NCBI GenBank assembly: GCA_047974405.1
Contig: JBKECI010000072.1
Span: forward strand, 43,131-107,130
Length of the DNA stretch: 64,000 bases
Reading direction: 5' to 3'
Source of the DNA: UPXZ01 sp047974405
GTDB taxonomy: Bacteria; Bacteroidota; Bacteroidia; Bacteroidales; Paludibacteraceae
Shown here: positions 27,264 to 37,165 of the stretch, in pieces
Position numbering within the stretch: the stretch's first letter is position 1
Layout of the letters: each line of letters opens with the position of its first letter
Position numbers and translations under genes: made by a program
The notes under the pieces: model-generated
Databases searched by the model: none
Told to the model about the DNA's origin: nothing
Seen by the model: the letters and a program-made list of their open reading frames with translations, nothing else

Positions 27264-28355
27264 TTATTTGTTTACCTCTTTGGTCAGATAAATCAGGGTG
27301 GGGAAGTGGTCGCTATACCCGTTTTGAAAGTATCCTCCGCTGAAAGTACGGAAAGGGTATCCTTTGTATTTGCCCGTTTTCTGAATTAAAAAATCGCGAT
27401 TAAAAATCTCCGCTTTTCTGAATTTCAATGTGGAGATGTCATTTCCCAACAAATTTTCAGAGATAATTATCTGGTCAAATAAATTCCATTTGCCTTGATA
27501 GCATAAAGAACCGATGCCTTTCGTGTATTTTTCCCACATTGTATTGTAAAGTCCGTTTGGTTTCACTTCGGCAACTGTTTTTTTAGCGTTTAACACTACT
27601 GTGCAACTTGGGTCAACGGGGTCGTCATTGAGGTCGCCCATAACAATGACATGCTCAGTGGGATTTATCGCCATTATAGAATCGTAAATATGGCGACATA
27701 CAGAGGCTGCCAGTTCTCGCGAAACAACAGATTTGTCGCCACGTCGCGAGGGCCAGTGATTCACCAAGATAGAAGTGCGTTCGCCTGCTATATTACCAGT
27801 AACAAGCAGTACGTCGCGTGTGCGAAAGGTTGTGTCGGTAATATTTTGTTCTACTCCTTTTGTGTATGGGAAAGGGTAGGTGCGGCTCGAAATATAATGG
27901 AAACGCGCAGGGTCATACAATAGTCCTACATCAACGCCTCGCCAGTCGGGCGATTCGTAGTGTACTATTTTCAGATTTTTATTTTTTAGAAGCTCAGTAG
28001 CTAATAAATCTTCCAATACTTTGCGGCTGCCAACTTCCGAAACTCCTACAGCAGCAAGCCCTCCCAATTCTTTAGCCATCTCGTTTAATACGAATGACAT
28101 ATTCGCCAACTTTTTACCGTATTTTTCCATAGTCCACACGTTGGAGCCTTTAGGGGTAAATTCCTTGTCGAAACGATGGTCTATGCTTACCGTAGTATCG
28201 GGATAATATAGATTTTCGAGGTTGTAAAAACCTATAGGATAAACCTGAACTTTGGTTTGTTTCGTAGTGGACTGCGCTTGCTTGGTGGTTTTGCACGATA
28301 GTGCAAATAAAGCGATGACAGCGATGATGGATATGTATTTTATTGTTTTGTTCAT
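27264..28355 (-). CDS. Lipoprotein endonuclease/exonuclease/phosphatase family enzyme
   Basis: 363-aa phosphodiesterase-fold protein with a lipoprotein signal (LFALSCKTT, Cys21). The EEP fold motifs are YNLENLYYPD near the start, GVSEVGSRKVLEDLL with the metal Glu, NHWPSRRG, MGDLNDDPVDPS (the catalytic Asp/Asn pair) and the final GYSDHFPTLIYL with the Asp-His pair. Substrate may be DNA, RNA or a phosphoester; exposed at the cell surface or periplasm. Last gene of the TonB-receptor operon, 70 bp past the Ig-like lipoprotein with a strong palindrome between. Confidence 0.9.
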   Translation of the reverse strand: MNKTIKYISIIAVIALFALSCKTTKQAQSTTKQTKVQVYPIGFYNLENLYYPDTTVSIDHRFDKEFTPKGSNVWTMEKYGKKLANMSFVLNEMAKELGGLAAVGVSEVGSRKVLEDLLATELLKNKNLKIVHYESPDWRGVDVGLLYDPARFHYISSRTYPFPYTKGVEQNITDTTFRTRDVLLVTGNIAGERTSILVNHWPSRRGDKSVVSRELAASVCRHIYDSIMAINPTEHVIVMGDLNDDPVDPSCTVVLNAKKTVAEVKPNGLYNTMWEKYTKGIGSLCYQGKWNLFDQIIISENLLGNDISTLKFRKAEIFNRDFLIQKTGKYKGYPFRTFSGGYFQNGYSDHFPTLIYLTKEVNK

Positions 28356-28368
28356 ATTGAAAGATGGA

Positions 28369-28409
28369 TTACAACTTTTCCAACGTTCGAAACGTTGGAA
28401 AAGTTGTAA
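28369..28409. repeat. Perfect 41-bp palindrome in the phosphodiesterase operon
   Basis: 19-bp arms (28369-28387 and 28391-28409) around CGA; the arms hold TTTTCCAACGTT and its complement. The run of A after it on the plus strand becomes a T run before the hairpin in the operon's own direction, so it is not an intrinsic terminator for the minus-strand operon. It may limit expression or stabilise upstream mRNA. Confidence 0.75.
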
Positions 28410-28425
28410 AAAAAATGTTTATAAA

Positions 28426-29652
28426 TTATTTTACAAGTACATTTTTCACTTCCCAAGTAGCAGCGCCTGCTGTGGTGCTTGCATATTTAAATGCAATGTG
28501 TACGCTTGAATTTCCAGCAACGGAAGATAGGCTAACATCTCCGGAGTTTACAAAAGTCCAATCATTTCCTGTAGGCCACGCAGGGACTGTCAGTTTTGTC
28601 CAAGTTGCAGTAGATGGTGCGCCCGAGCTGTAGTTTGTAGAAACATATACTTCTTGTTCTGTCAATTTATTGGATGTAAAGTATTTTCCGGTGTGTTCAA
28701 AACTCAAATTAGCGCTTGTTTTTCCAGTAAGGTTGATTGCGGGGGAGATGAGCCAGCTTTCCGAAGCCTTGGCGCTACTGATAAATGCGCTTGCTTTCAT
28801 ATATTTGTAGTTGCTATCCCATATCCAAACGTAAGTACCTCCTTCGGGGATAGTAATATCTTGGATAGTAAAACTTCCTTGTCCTGATGCAAATGTTTCG
28901 TTTAATATTGCGCCTGAGGTGTCAGCAGGTTTTGTGCCTCCTGTGCTGCCTCCTTCCAATTCATAATACGATACAGCTTTTAGGCCGGATTGGCCAAAAT
29001 ATTTTTCTAAAGAGCCGTAAAGTTTTACTTTCTTTCCCAAGTTAGCTTTTACGTCTTTTACGTTCAAACCGGTACGAATAGCGCCAGAGGGTAATTGAAC
29101 CGGCAGTATGTTGGCGTTACCAGTTTCTGTTTTTGAATTGGCAATAATGATATTTGTAGCTTGTGTACAAGTATCCGTAGTAAAATAGAACTCTGTGGCG
29201 CTGCTTCCTGCCCAAGCATATCCAATGATGTAGCCTTCAACCCAAGCTAAACCATCTTGGTTCGCGATAGCTTCCGTCACTGTGTAAGGGGCATTTTCGC
29301 TGCCATTATTTTCGCCTCCACTGCCGGCAATATCCACTGTGATAGTTGTTTTGGCTGTAAAGATGTCGGCTGTCGCGGTAATCTCGGCTGTTCCTGCGCC
29401 TACTGCGGTAACTGTGGCGGTAAGTCCGCTGCCACTTACTGTAGCTACTGCGGTGTTTGAACTTGTCCAAGCGACATCTGCTTTTGTTCCGCTGGGAGCC
29501 AATGTGGCTGTTAAGGTGGTTGTTGCTCCGGCTTCGGTCAGAGTAGCGGTTTCGGGGCTAATAGAAATGCCGGTAACGGAGTCTTCTTTTTCGCAGCTTG
29601 TTACTGTAAATAATAGTACAGTAGCTGCAATGAACAAATTTTTTAGTTTCAT
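28426..29652 (-). CDS. Surface lipoprotein with Ig-like, DUF6359-like OB and anchor-J domains
   Basis: 408 aa with lipobox TVTSCEKED (Cys20). Residues about 27-110 are a BIG_2 Ig-like domain (ISPETATLTEAGATTTLTATL; VAWTSSNTAVATVSG). Residues 120-240 (PYTVTEAIANQDGLAWVEGYIIG) look like the DUF6359 OB-fold seen with secreted nucleases. Residues 245-408 are a jelly-roll 'choice-of-anchor J' domain (NETFASGQGSF; SWLISPAINLTG; WEVKNVLVK). No enzymatic site is visible; binding is the likely role. It is cotranscribed with the TonB receptor and the DUF5689 lipoprotein. Confidence 0.8.
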   Translation of the reverse strand: MKLKNLFIAATVLLFTVTSCEKEDSVTGISISPETATLTEAGATTTLTATLAPSGTKADVAWTSSNTAVATVSGSGLTATVTAVGAGTAEITATADIFTAKTTITVDIAGSGGENNGSENAPYTVTEAIANQDGLAWVEGYIIGYAWAGSSATEFYFTTDTCTQATNIIIANSKTETGNANILPVQLPSGAIRTGLNVKDVKANLGKKVKLYGSLEKYFGQSGLKAVSYYELEGGSTGGTKPADTSGAILNETFASGQGSFTIQDITIPEGGTYVWIWDSNYKYMKASAFISSAKASESWLISPAINLTGKTSANLSFEHTGKYFTSNKLTEQEVYVSTNYSSGAPSTATWTKLTVPAWPTGNDWTFVNSGDVSLSSVAGNSSVHIAFKYASTTAGAATWEVKNVLVK

Positions 29653-29686
29653 AAGTAAATAAAATTAGTTATTTTTATGTTTTTAT

Positions 29687-30553
29687 TTAATAGAGTAAAT
29701 CTTTTCTACTTCTAATTGTTAATTGGGTGGTGTTGTTGTATTTCCCGAGTATGCAAATAACCGAGCCTTTTCCGGTGGGTATGGTATCAGCGGCAAAGTT
29801 GGCATATTCGCTTGTTCTGACCAATAAAGCGCTCCCGGCTACTGTCAGATTTGTGTTGCCATAACTGGAACCTTTCTGGGCGAAAATATTATTACCACCG
29901 TTTTCAAAACTTACATTCTCAAATTTTACGAGCGTGCTTCTATTGCTTTCATCTATGACAGGCACCGAGGTTAATGTTGGAATTGTAATTTTTGTAGAAT
30001 CGGGTATTCCGTTTCTGAATACATGGGTGTAAAATTCGGTTGGTGTCATTCGCCCTATGCTTGCATTTTTAACCGTGCCATCAACGTTGTACGAAATATA
30101 AGGGATTCTACTCCCTATTTGATAAGAACCACCGTATTTTCCAATACACAGCCCGTCTAACTCAATGATAATTTCCTGACCTACTCTAAAAAGTGAAAAT
30201 ACACCGGTGAGGTTTGTGCCAATTGTGATGGCGCCGGTTTCGTCCTGAATATAAAATTGCTTGTAAATATTTCCACTTTCGTCGTTAGCGGTTACTACTC
30301 CTTTTATGGCTAAATTTGTGTTGTCAATCGTTCTTACTTCAAAATTTCCTGCTTTGTTGACATAGCCATTTGCTAAAACAGGCAATGGATAGCTTTCACT
30401 CCTTGTTTTTAATTCTGCTATTGTAATGATATCGCTGTTTGTTTCGTATGTAGGGATTTCAATATCCGGAGTATCGGAACTTCGCTTGTCGCAAGCGCTT
30501 AATACCAATATGACAGCCAATAAAATACTTATGGTATGAATATATTTTTTCAT
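29687..30553 (-). CDS. DUF5689 domain lipoprotein
   Basis: 288 aa with lipobox LVLSACDKRS (Cys21). The DUF5689 domain covers most of the chain: SDIITIAELKTR, AIKGVVTANDESGNIYKQFYIQDETGAI in pieces, RVGQEIIIELDGLCIGKYGG. It occupies the place that SusD-like proteins take next to SusC-like receptors and may deliver ligand to the receptor; that role is inference. It is 12 nt after the TonB receptor stop. Confidence 0.85.
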   Translation of the reverse strand: MKKYIHTISILLAVILVLSACDKRSSDTPDIEIPTYETNSDIITIAELKTRSESYPLPVLANGYVNKAGNFEVRTIDNTNLAIKGVVTANDESGNIYKQFYIQDETGAITIGTNLTGVFSLFRVGQEIIIELDGLCIGKYGGSYQIGSRIPYISYNVDGTVKNASIGRMTPTEFYTHVFRNGIPDSTKITIPTLTSVPVIDESNRSTLVKFENVSFENGGNNIFAQKGSSYGNTNLTVAGSALLVRTSEYANFAADTIPTGKGSVICILGKYNNTTQLTIRSRKDLLY

Positions 30554-30565
30554 AAATATGTTTTA

Positions 30566-33379
30566 TTAGAATTTATAACCAACATTTAAGAATACGTTAA
30601 ATCCTTGCATGTAATAAAATTTAGCGGGGAATTTATTTAGATTGCTCAAATCAATTTCATCGTTGTACAATGGAATCCGTCCTTGTTCATATCCGCCCGT
30701 TCTCACATTTGTATTATTGAGAATGTTTACCGCATTAAGGTTTATGTTTAATTGTTTTCCACCTTTGAAATAAATCAATTTACTGACAGATATGTCCATT
30801 GTTATGGTATTGTCCAATTCCACTTGTCGTAGCCAATCTTCAACAACTGCCTCACGCTGTGCATCGTCATATCCGGCATTGGTAGCAGCATTTCTTACCG
30901 CAGTGATGATTGACGGCGTACGTTGAATGTACGAAGGGTCTAAATAGTTGTTGGCAATACCGTTTATGCTCACTTCAAACCACCAGTATTTCCAAAAATA
31001 TTGTGCGCTAAAGGTTCCGGCAATTTCAGGCGAACCTCCCACATGGTAATCTTTGATGGCAACTCCTTCGTTGATGTCTTCACCGGAGCCATTTTCGTAA
31101 CGTACTGTTCCCATTGGGTTGGATGTGTATCTGTAATCAGACCAAGTACCAGCCATAGAAAGAGTGATATTTTTCCACACGTTGTATTTAACGGCGGCTT
31201 CGGTGCCATAGTTTCGCTTGCTTACGTCCGAGATGCTGTGATGTACGAAAGTACCATAAGAGTCATTGTAATAAGAAATTTTAGATGCCCCATCCGTATA
31301 GTTGGTATAAAATCCTGAAATTCTACCGTTTATTTTAGGATAAGTAAATACATAGTTTAAATCGGCGGTAGAGATTTTTTCGGATTTCAGATTTGGTACG
31401 GCTTCGTCGGATATACGGGGTTTCGTGTAAGCGTCGTAGGGCAATGGAGCTTGGGACTTATACATTCCATTAAGCGAAATCAGATTTCGACCATTTATTT
31501 TATATACGATGCCCGCTTTTATTGCCGGATCTATAAAGGTGTGTACTTCTCCTTTGCCATAAGAGGTAAGCGGAGCGCGTCCGTTTTGCATTTTACCATC
31601 GCGAAAAAACGAATTGACGGAGAGTTTACCGGCATAAAACAGTTCTAAATGTTCGTAATTGTGATGCACTTGCGCCCAAACACTTCCATTTTTGATGTCA
31701 GTATTGTAATTGTAACCAAAAATATCACCTTCTGTTACTTTGCGGTTGGGGTTAAGCAAATCGTTTTGTTTAACGTTTTCATTTCCGGGAAAATCGCGTT
31801 CGCCGTATTTATCTATATCAAGCAGATAGTTTGCTCCAAGCAAGTCGGCTACGGCATCAAAAGTTTTACCGAGTGTGTAACGTGCATTTACTCCGGCGGT
31901 AAGGGTTATTTCTTCGCGCAGCCGTTTTTGCAAAGTAGTGTTAAAGCTTGTTTCCAATGCGTCGTTGCGTCGTTCTTCTATGATGTAAAGAGCCGATTTG
32001 TTTGCGCCGTATGTGTTGTTATAGGCATTTGCTTCGTAAATATCTCCCCAAAGAACCTGGCTTCTTGATGTACTCCAAAATTCTGCATCGCGTTGATAAG
32101 TTGGATTAAGTGTATTGTGCGTATTTGCAGTATAGCTGGGTAAATAGCGATAATAATCGGGGCGAGGATCGGCGGCATTGTTAAACCAGTTGAGAGCCGT
32201 AGAACCATAGCGGTTGTAGTTGAAGGCTATGCCTGTTGTCAGTTTTTGATTACTGTCGATTTTCCATACGTGTGAAAGGATAACTGTTGGGTCGTAACTT
32301 GTAACTACGCGTTGGTTGCGTTTAGACCCATCGGGCATATACCCCCAGTAAGAGTTATACTGGTTATCCCCTTTGATGTCATAAGCCTCTTGTACTGAAG
32401 CGGATTGTTGGGCGCGTTGCACTGGTGAGCCAAAGGTAGAGAGGGATAGGCTGTGGCGTCCGTTGTCCCATTGCTTTTCTGCTCCTAAAAAATAGGCGAT
32501 ATTATGATAAAATGTCCCTTCTATATTGCCTTCGTTGGCATAGCGTCCACCTATAAGTGCCGAAAACGCCCAACCGTTTCGGTTAAAACCGGTATGATGT
32601 GAGAACATTAATCGTTGTTGATAGTTGCGGTTGGTATAGGTGGCGGTAATCTTGCTGCCACGCGCATAGCTGCCGGCTCTCAGGTCGTAATTTTGTGCTC
32701 CTGCTAAATCTCCGAACGAAAACAGACTTGCTTGCAGATAGTCTTGCGTGGTAGCATTTCGCGTAACATCATTCATTCCGCCAATCATCGAATAATTAAA
32801 ATTACCACGCATAAGCGAGTTGAACTCAATGCCATTCAGATAAGTTTGTTCGTATTTGTTTTTATAGCCGCGTGGTGAAAAGCGGAATCCGGATAGATTA
32901 TAACCCACTTCCGAGAGGAAAGGGTCGTTGGACAAAGTAGCCAGCGTACTGAAGTTTTGTCCTGCAAGGTCGGCATCCTCATTTTGTGTGGATTCATCGA
33001 TGGCACTCAATTCAAAACTGTTTTCACGCTGAAAACCAAGGTACGCCGATTCCACATCTGCAATTTTTGGGTCTTTGTCAAACAGTATTTCTCCCAAATC
33101 TAAAGTTTGCCCATCGATAATTTTTATATTTATCGTTTGCTCTACATATTTCGGATGCGATAATGAGAGTATCTCATCATTAGCTTTGAGCATTTGTAAT
33201 GTAAATCCGCCTGTCGTATTTGTAACCGTATTTAGCTCTTGTTTCACTAAAGTTATTGTTACGCCCAAAACAGGATTGTTTGTCGCACGATCAATTACTG
33301 TGCCTTTGATCGCGGAGTTTTGCGCTGTTAGAGTAACAACCAAAAACAACACTGAGCAAATGACTAAAATTTTCTTCAT
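30566..33379 (-). CDS. TonB-dependent outer membrane receptor
   Basis: 937 aa. A signal peptide ends near LTAQN. Residues 23-105 are a carboxypeptidase-regulatory-like domain (IKGTVIDRATNNPVLGVTITL; GGFTLQMLK). A plug domain follows (about 115-235), then a 22-strand barrel rich in aromatic turns, ending in the outer-membrane signal FLNVGYKF. It lacks the typical SusC box and pairs with DUF5689 rather than SusD. The ligand is unknown; the phosphodiesterase in the operon suggests nucleic acid or phosphoester breakdown products. It is the first gene behind a strong promoter. Confidence 0.92.
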   Translation of the reverse strand: MKKILVICSVLFLVVTLTAQNSAIKGTVIDRATNNPVLGVTITLVKQELNTVTNTTGGFTLQMLKANDEILSLSHPKYVEQTINIKIIDGQTLDLGEILFDKDPKIADVESAYLGFQRENSFELSAIDESTQNEDADLAGQNFSTLATLSNDPFLSEVGYNLSGFRFSPRGYKNKYEQTYLNGIEFNSLMRGNFNYSMIGGMNDVTRNATTQDYLQASLFSFGDLAGAQNYDLRAGSYARGSKITATYTNRNYQQRLMFSHHTGFNRNGWAFSALIGGRYANEGNIEGTFYHNIAYFLGAEKQWDNGRHSLSLSTFGSPVQRAQQSASVQEAYDIKGDNQYNSYWGYMPDGSKRNQRVVTSYDPTVILSHVWKIDSNQKLTTGIAFNYNRYGSTALNWFNNAADPRPDYYRYLPSYTANTHNTLNPTYQRDAEFWSTSRSQVLWGDIYEANAYNNTYGANKSALYIIEERRNDALETSFNTTLQKRLREEITLTAGVNARYTLGKTFDAVADLLGANYLLDIDKYGERDFPGNENVKQNDLLNPNRKVTEGDIFGYNYNTDIKNGSVWAQVHHNYEHLELFYAGKLSVNSFFRDGKMQNGRAPLTSYGKGEVHTFIDPAIKAGIVYKINGRNLISLNGMYKSQAPLPYDAYTKPRISDEAVPNLKSEKISTADLNYVFTYPKINGRISGFYTNYTDGASKISYYNDSYGTFVHHSISDVSKRNYGTEAAVKYNVWKNITLSMAGTWSDYRYTSNPMGTVRYENGSGEDINEGVAIKDYHVGGSPEIAGTFSAQYFWKYWWFEVSINGIANNYLDPSYIQRTPSIITAVRNAATNAGYDDAQREAVVEDWLRQVELDNTITMDISVSKLIYFKGGKQLNINLNAVNILNNTNVRTGGYEQGRIPLYNDEIDLSNLNKFPAKFYYMQGFNVFLNVGYKF

Positions 33380-33401
33380 ATTTTTGTGTTTTTAGAACCT
33401 A

Positions 33402-33432
33402 CAAAAATAGTATTATTTTTATTCCTGCCAAA
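33402..33432 (-). promoter_or_regulatory. Promoter TTTG-N19-TATTTTTG for the TonB receptor operon
   Basis: TTTG (33432-33429), 19 bp, TATTTTTG (33409-33402) on the minus strand, 22 bp before the receptor ATG. Spacing and boxes match the consensus. Confidence 0.75.
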
Positions 33433-33658
33433 AGAAGTTTTGTGAAATGTATTAATTTTGTATTTTAACTCAATGTGAAGAAGGCAATGTTTCAATAGTT
33501 TTAAATTGTTTTTGATTATGCTATAATTAGGCTGGTTGGTTGAGGGTTCTTATTAAACACTATACGTACATATTTTATGCCAATTGCCAATAAACATTTA
33601 AAAAAAAGGAAGTCCTGATAAAAATGTATTATTTTTGTACTCAAATTATTGCTTGAAA

Positions 33659-35587
33659 ATGACGATACAAAAGACCTATCCATATTTAGAGAAAATAAAT
33701 TCGCCCGACGATTTGAAAAAACTGAAAAAAGGAGAATTGAGCGTTGTAAGTGAAGAATTGAGGCATTTTATCATAGAAGAAGTTGCAAAAAATCCGGGAC
33801 ATTTAGGGTCGAGTTTGGGAGTGGCAGAGCTTACCGTAGCACTACATTACGTATTTAATACACCGTACGACAGGATAGTTTGGGATGTCGGGCATCAAGC
33901 CTACGGACACAAAATTTTGACAGGAAGACGAGATGTGTTTCATACCAATCGAAAACTCGGCGGGATAAGTGGATTTCCCAAAATATCTGAAAGCGAATAC
34001 GATACATTTGGTGTAGGACATGCTTCCACCTCCATTTCGGCGGCGTTGGGTATGTCGGTGGCATCGTTGATAAAGGGGGAGAAAAGACAAGTGGTAGCGG
34101 TAATAGGAGATGGCGCAATGACCGGAGGGCTTGCTTTTGAAGGGCTGAACAATACTTCTATGGATAGAAATAATCTACTGATTATTCTCAACGACAATCA
34201 AATGGCTATTGACCCCATATTTGGAGGGTTTACCCAATATCTAGTAGATATTACCACTTCTCATTTATACAATAAATTGAGGTACAAGATATATAACTTT
34301 TTCAAAAAAAGAAATTTAGTAAACGATGAAAGAAAAAAGCAAATAATCAGGGTTAATAACAGTATAAAAACTTTTTTTACCCGACAAAAGCAAAACATAT
34401 TCGAATCGCTCAATATACGATATTTTGGTCCGGTCGATGGACACGATGTGGAAAATCTGGTTCGCATTCTCTCCGAAATCAAAAATTACGAAGGGCCAAA
34501 AGTGCTTCACTGCATCACGAAAAAAGGGAAAGGTTATGAGCCGGCAGAAAATTCGGCTACCGTATGGCATGCCCCGGGCAAGTTTGACCCCGAAACCGGA
34601 GAGCGGTTGGCTTGTAACCACAACAATGCCGAACCTCAACTGTTTCAAGAAGTATTCGGAAAAACGCTGTTGGAATTAGCAAAAGAGAATGATAAGATTG
34701 TGGGAATTACCCCCGCGATGCCTTCGGGCTGCTCTATGACCATTATGCAAAAATATTTTTCTGAGAGAGTATTTGATGTGGGCATTGCGGAAGGGCATGC
34801 AGTTACATTCTCTGCCGGACTGGCAAAAGAGGGGATGGCGCCGTTTTGCAATATCTATTCCTCCTTTATGCAGCGTGCCTACGACAATGTAATTCATGAC
34901 GTGGCAATACAGAAACTCCCTGTCGTTCTGTGTTTGGATAGAGCCGGAATTGTAGGCGCCGATGGCGCCACCCACCAAGGACAGTTTGATCTGGCTTATA
35001 TGAGATGTATTCCTCATCTTACCATCGCTGCACCAAGAAACGAATTGGAGTTGAGGCAGTTGATGTACACAGCACAATTGCCAGACAAAGGGGCTTTTGT
35101 GATTCGCTATCCAAGAGGCAAAGGATATTTGATAGATTGGCACGCGGCCTGGCAGGAACTACCGATAGGAGAGGGGGAATGCTTGAAAGAAGGTGATGAC
35201 ATGGCTGTAGTTACCATCGGCACTATGGCAAATGCTGCCGAAAAAGCGATAAACATATTTGAAAACGAAAAAAATATAACCGTAGCACTATATGATGCCC
35301 GTTTTTTGAAACCCTTAGATGAAAAAATGCTACACTCAATAGGGAAAAAGCACAAAAAAATAGTAACGGTAGAAGACGGAGTGATACAAGGCGGATTTGG
35401 GAGCGCATTGTTGGAATTTATGGAAGACAACAGATATGATGTTGATGTTTTACGTTTAGGAATCCCCGATAAATTTGTAGAACATGGTACTCCCGAAGAG
35501 CTGTATGCCACACTTGGATTGGATGCTGAAGGAATAAAAAAAAGCATTGAAGTTTTTTTTTATACTCATCAAAAGAGCAAACAATAA
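33659..35587 (+). CDS. dxs: 1-deoxy-D-xylulose-5-phosphate synthase
   Basis: Thiamine-diphosphate enzyme that joins pyruvate and glyceraldehyde 3-phosphate, first step of the MEP isoprenoid pathway. 642 aa from ATG 33659 (an earlier ATG at 33635 is less likely). Visible are GHLGSSLGVAELTVALHYVF, DVGHQAYGHKILTGR, the ThDP motif GDGAMTGG...NDNQM, and in the second half DVGIAEGHAVTFSAG and DRAGIVGADGATHQG. Length is typical. A -7-like TATTTTTG lies at 33630-33637. Confidence 0.97.
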   Translation: MTIQKTYPYLEKINSPDDLKKLKKGELSVVSEELRHFIIEEVAKNPGHLGSSLGVAELTVALHYVFNTPYDRIVWDVGHQAYGHKILTGRRDVFHTNRKLGGISGFPKISESEYDTFGVGHASTSISAALGMSVASLIKGEKRQVVAVIGDGAMTGGLAFEGLNNTSMDRNNLLIILNDNQMAIDPIFGGFTQYLVDITTSHLYNKLRYKIYNFFKKRNLVNDERKKQIIRVNNSIKTFFTRQKQNIFESLNIRYFGPVDGHDVENLVRILSEIKNYEGPKVLHCITKKGKGYEPAENSATVWHAPGKFDPETGERLACNHNNAEPQLFQEVFGKTLLELAKENDKIVGITPAMPSGCSMTIMQKYFSERVFDVGIAEGHAVTFSAGLAKEGMAPFCNIYSSFMQRAYDNVIHDVAIQKLPVVLCLDRAGIVGADGATHQGQFDLAYMRCIPHLTIAAPRNELELRQLMYTAQLPDKGAFVIRYPRGKGYLIDWHAAWQELPIGEGECLKEGDDMAVVTIGTMANAAEKAINIFENEKNITVALYDARFLKPLDEKMLHSIGKKHKKIVTVEDGVIQGGFGSALLEFMEDNRYDVDVLRLGIPDKFVEHGTPEELYATLGLDAEGIKKSIEVFFYTHQKSKQ

Positions 35588-35798
35588 TTTGTGGAAAGTT
35601 AGCTTTATAAAACGAATCAATATTGGCATGTTGCGCCAAGCGACGATGTTTTGACATAAGAGTTTTACGTGATAAAAAATAGAATAGAAAATAACTCATG
35701 AGACCGATATGATTGAAATAATCGTCATTTCCGATATTTAATGATGTTTTATCATCAAAGGTTTTGTCTGACAATTAAAAAATCAACTATAGACAGAG

Positions 35799-37133
35799 AT
35801 GAAAATAATTATTGCCGGCGCAGGAGAGGTCGGAACCCACCTTGCCAAATTGCTCTCAAAAGAAAATATGGACATCACTTTGATGGATGAAGCAGCCAGT
35901 AAACTGAACAATATGGAGTCGATGTACGATTTGCTTACACACGCAGGGTCACCTACTTCCATCCAAAGCCTCAAAGAAGTAGGGGTAGAAAAGGCAGATC
36001 TGTTTGTAGCCGTTACACCCTACGAAAGTGTAAATATGACAGCCTGCATGCTTGCTTCCAACTTAGGGGCTAAACGCACCTTGGCGCGCATAGAAAATTA
36101 CGAATATTTAGAAATTGAGAATAGAGATTTTTTTGCAAAGCTCGGAGTCGATTACCTTATTTGTCCCGAAATATTGGCAGCCAAAGAAATTGTAGAATCT
36201 ATCAATAATACCTGGTTACGGCAATATTTGAGCTTTCAAGAGGGAGCTTTGATACTTTTGGGTATTAAAGTTAGAGACAATTCGGATATATTAAATAAAT
36301 CGTTCAGTTCGGGATATTTCGATCATGGCAAATACAGGGTTGTCGCCATAAGCAGGGGGAGCAAAACCATTATTCCTAAAGGTCCGGACGAAATTGTTGC
36401 AGGCGATATTGTCTATTTTATCACCACAAAAGATAATGTGGAATATGTAAAAGAACAAGCCGGTAAAAAATCATATCAGGTTAAGAGTATGATGGTGATG
36501 GGAGGCAGCCGGATAGCCCAAAAGACCATTCAAATGCTCTCGGGCGATATCAACTGCAAAATGCTGGAGCGTGATGTGGAGAAGTGTTATAAGCTTGCCG
36601 ATAAACTCAAAGACACATTGATAATAAATGTGGACGGAAGAAATATGGAGGCACTCAAAGCTGAAGGGATACACGATGTGGATGCCTTTATCGCTACAAC
36701 CGCCGATTCCGAATCCAATATTCTTACCTGTTTGGCAGCCAAAAAACTCGGAGTGAAAAAGACGGTGGCAGAAGTAGAAAATATAGACTACATTGAACTC
36801 GCGGAGGATATGGACATTGGTACGATTATCAACAAAAAAATGATTGCCGCGAGCTACATATACCAGCTTACCTTAGACGCAGACGTGCTGGATGTACGCA
36901 CTTTGACTTCGGCAGACGCCGAAGTGGTGGAGTTTGTTGCCAAAGAAAACTCCAAAATAACAAAATCGCCTATACGGGATATAAAATTTCCGAACGATGT
37001 AAATATTGGCGGATTTGTCAGAGACGGAGTAGGAAACATTGTTTATGGTAGCACCTTGATACAGCCCGACGACCATGTGATTGTTTTTTGCGTTTCGTCC
37101 GCTATCCGAAAAGTAGAAACATTATTCAATTAA
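35799..37133 (+). CDS. trkA: Trk potassium uptake regulator TrkA
   Basis: Cytoplasmic gating ring of the Trk potassium channel. 444 aa with two RCK units. The first begins IIIAGAGEVGTHLAKLL with a GxGxxG nucleotide site and acidic end (DITLMDE); the second has VMGGSRIAQKTIQML. Each is followed by an RCK-C domain (GIKVRDNSDILNKSF; EFVAKENSKITKSPIRDI). It lies 32 nt before trkH and is likely cotranscribed. The dxs-trkA gap of 211 nt has no gene that I can support. Confidence 0.95.
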   Translation: MKIIIAGAGEVGTHLAKLLSKENMDITLMDEAASKLNNMESMYDLLTHAGSPTSIQSLKEVGVEKADLFVAVTPYESVNMTACMLASNLGAKRTLARIENYEYLEIENRDFFAKLGVDYLICPEILAAKEIVESINNTWLRQYLSFQEGALILLGIKVRDNSDILNKSFSSGYFDHGKYRVVAISRGSKTIIPKGPDEIVAGDIVYFITTKDNVEYVKEQAGKKSYQVKSMMVMGGSRIAQKTIQMLSGDINCKMLERDVEKCYKLADKLKDTLIINVDGRNMEALKAEGIHDVDAFIATTADSESNILTCLAAKKLGVKKTVAEVENIDYIELAEDMDIGTIINKKMIAASYIYQLTLDADVLDVRTLTSADAEVVEFVAKENSKITKSPIRDIKFPNDVNIGGFVRDGVGNIVYGSTLIQPDDHVIVFCVSSAIRKVETLFN

Positions 37134-37165
37134 CATAAATATATTCATATAGCTGCTAGAGAGAT

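Noticed and set aside
35418..35774. 118-codon minus-strand ORF between dxs and trkA
   Set aside because: It overlaps dxs by 170 bp antisense and shows no domain.
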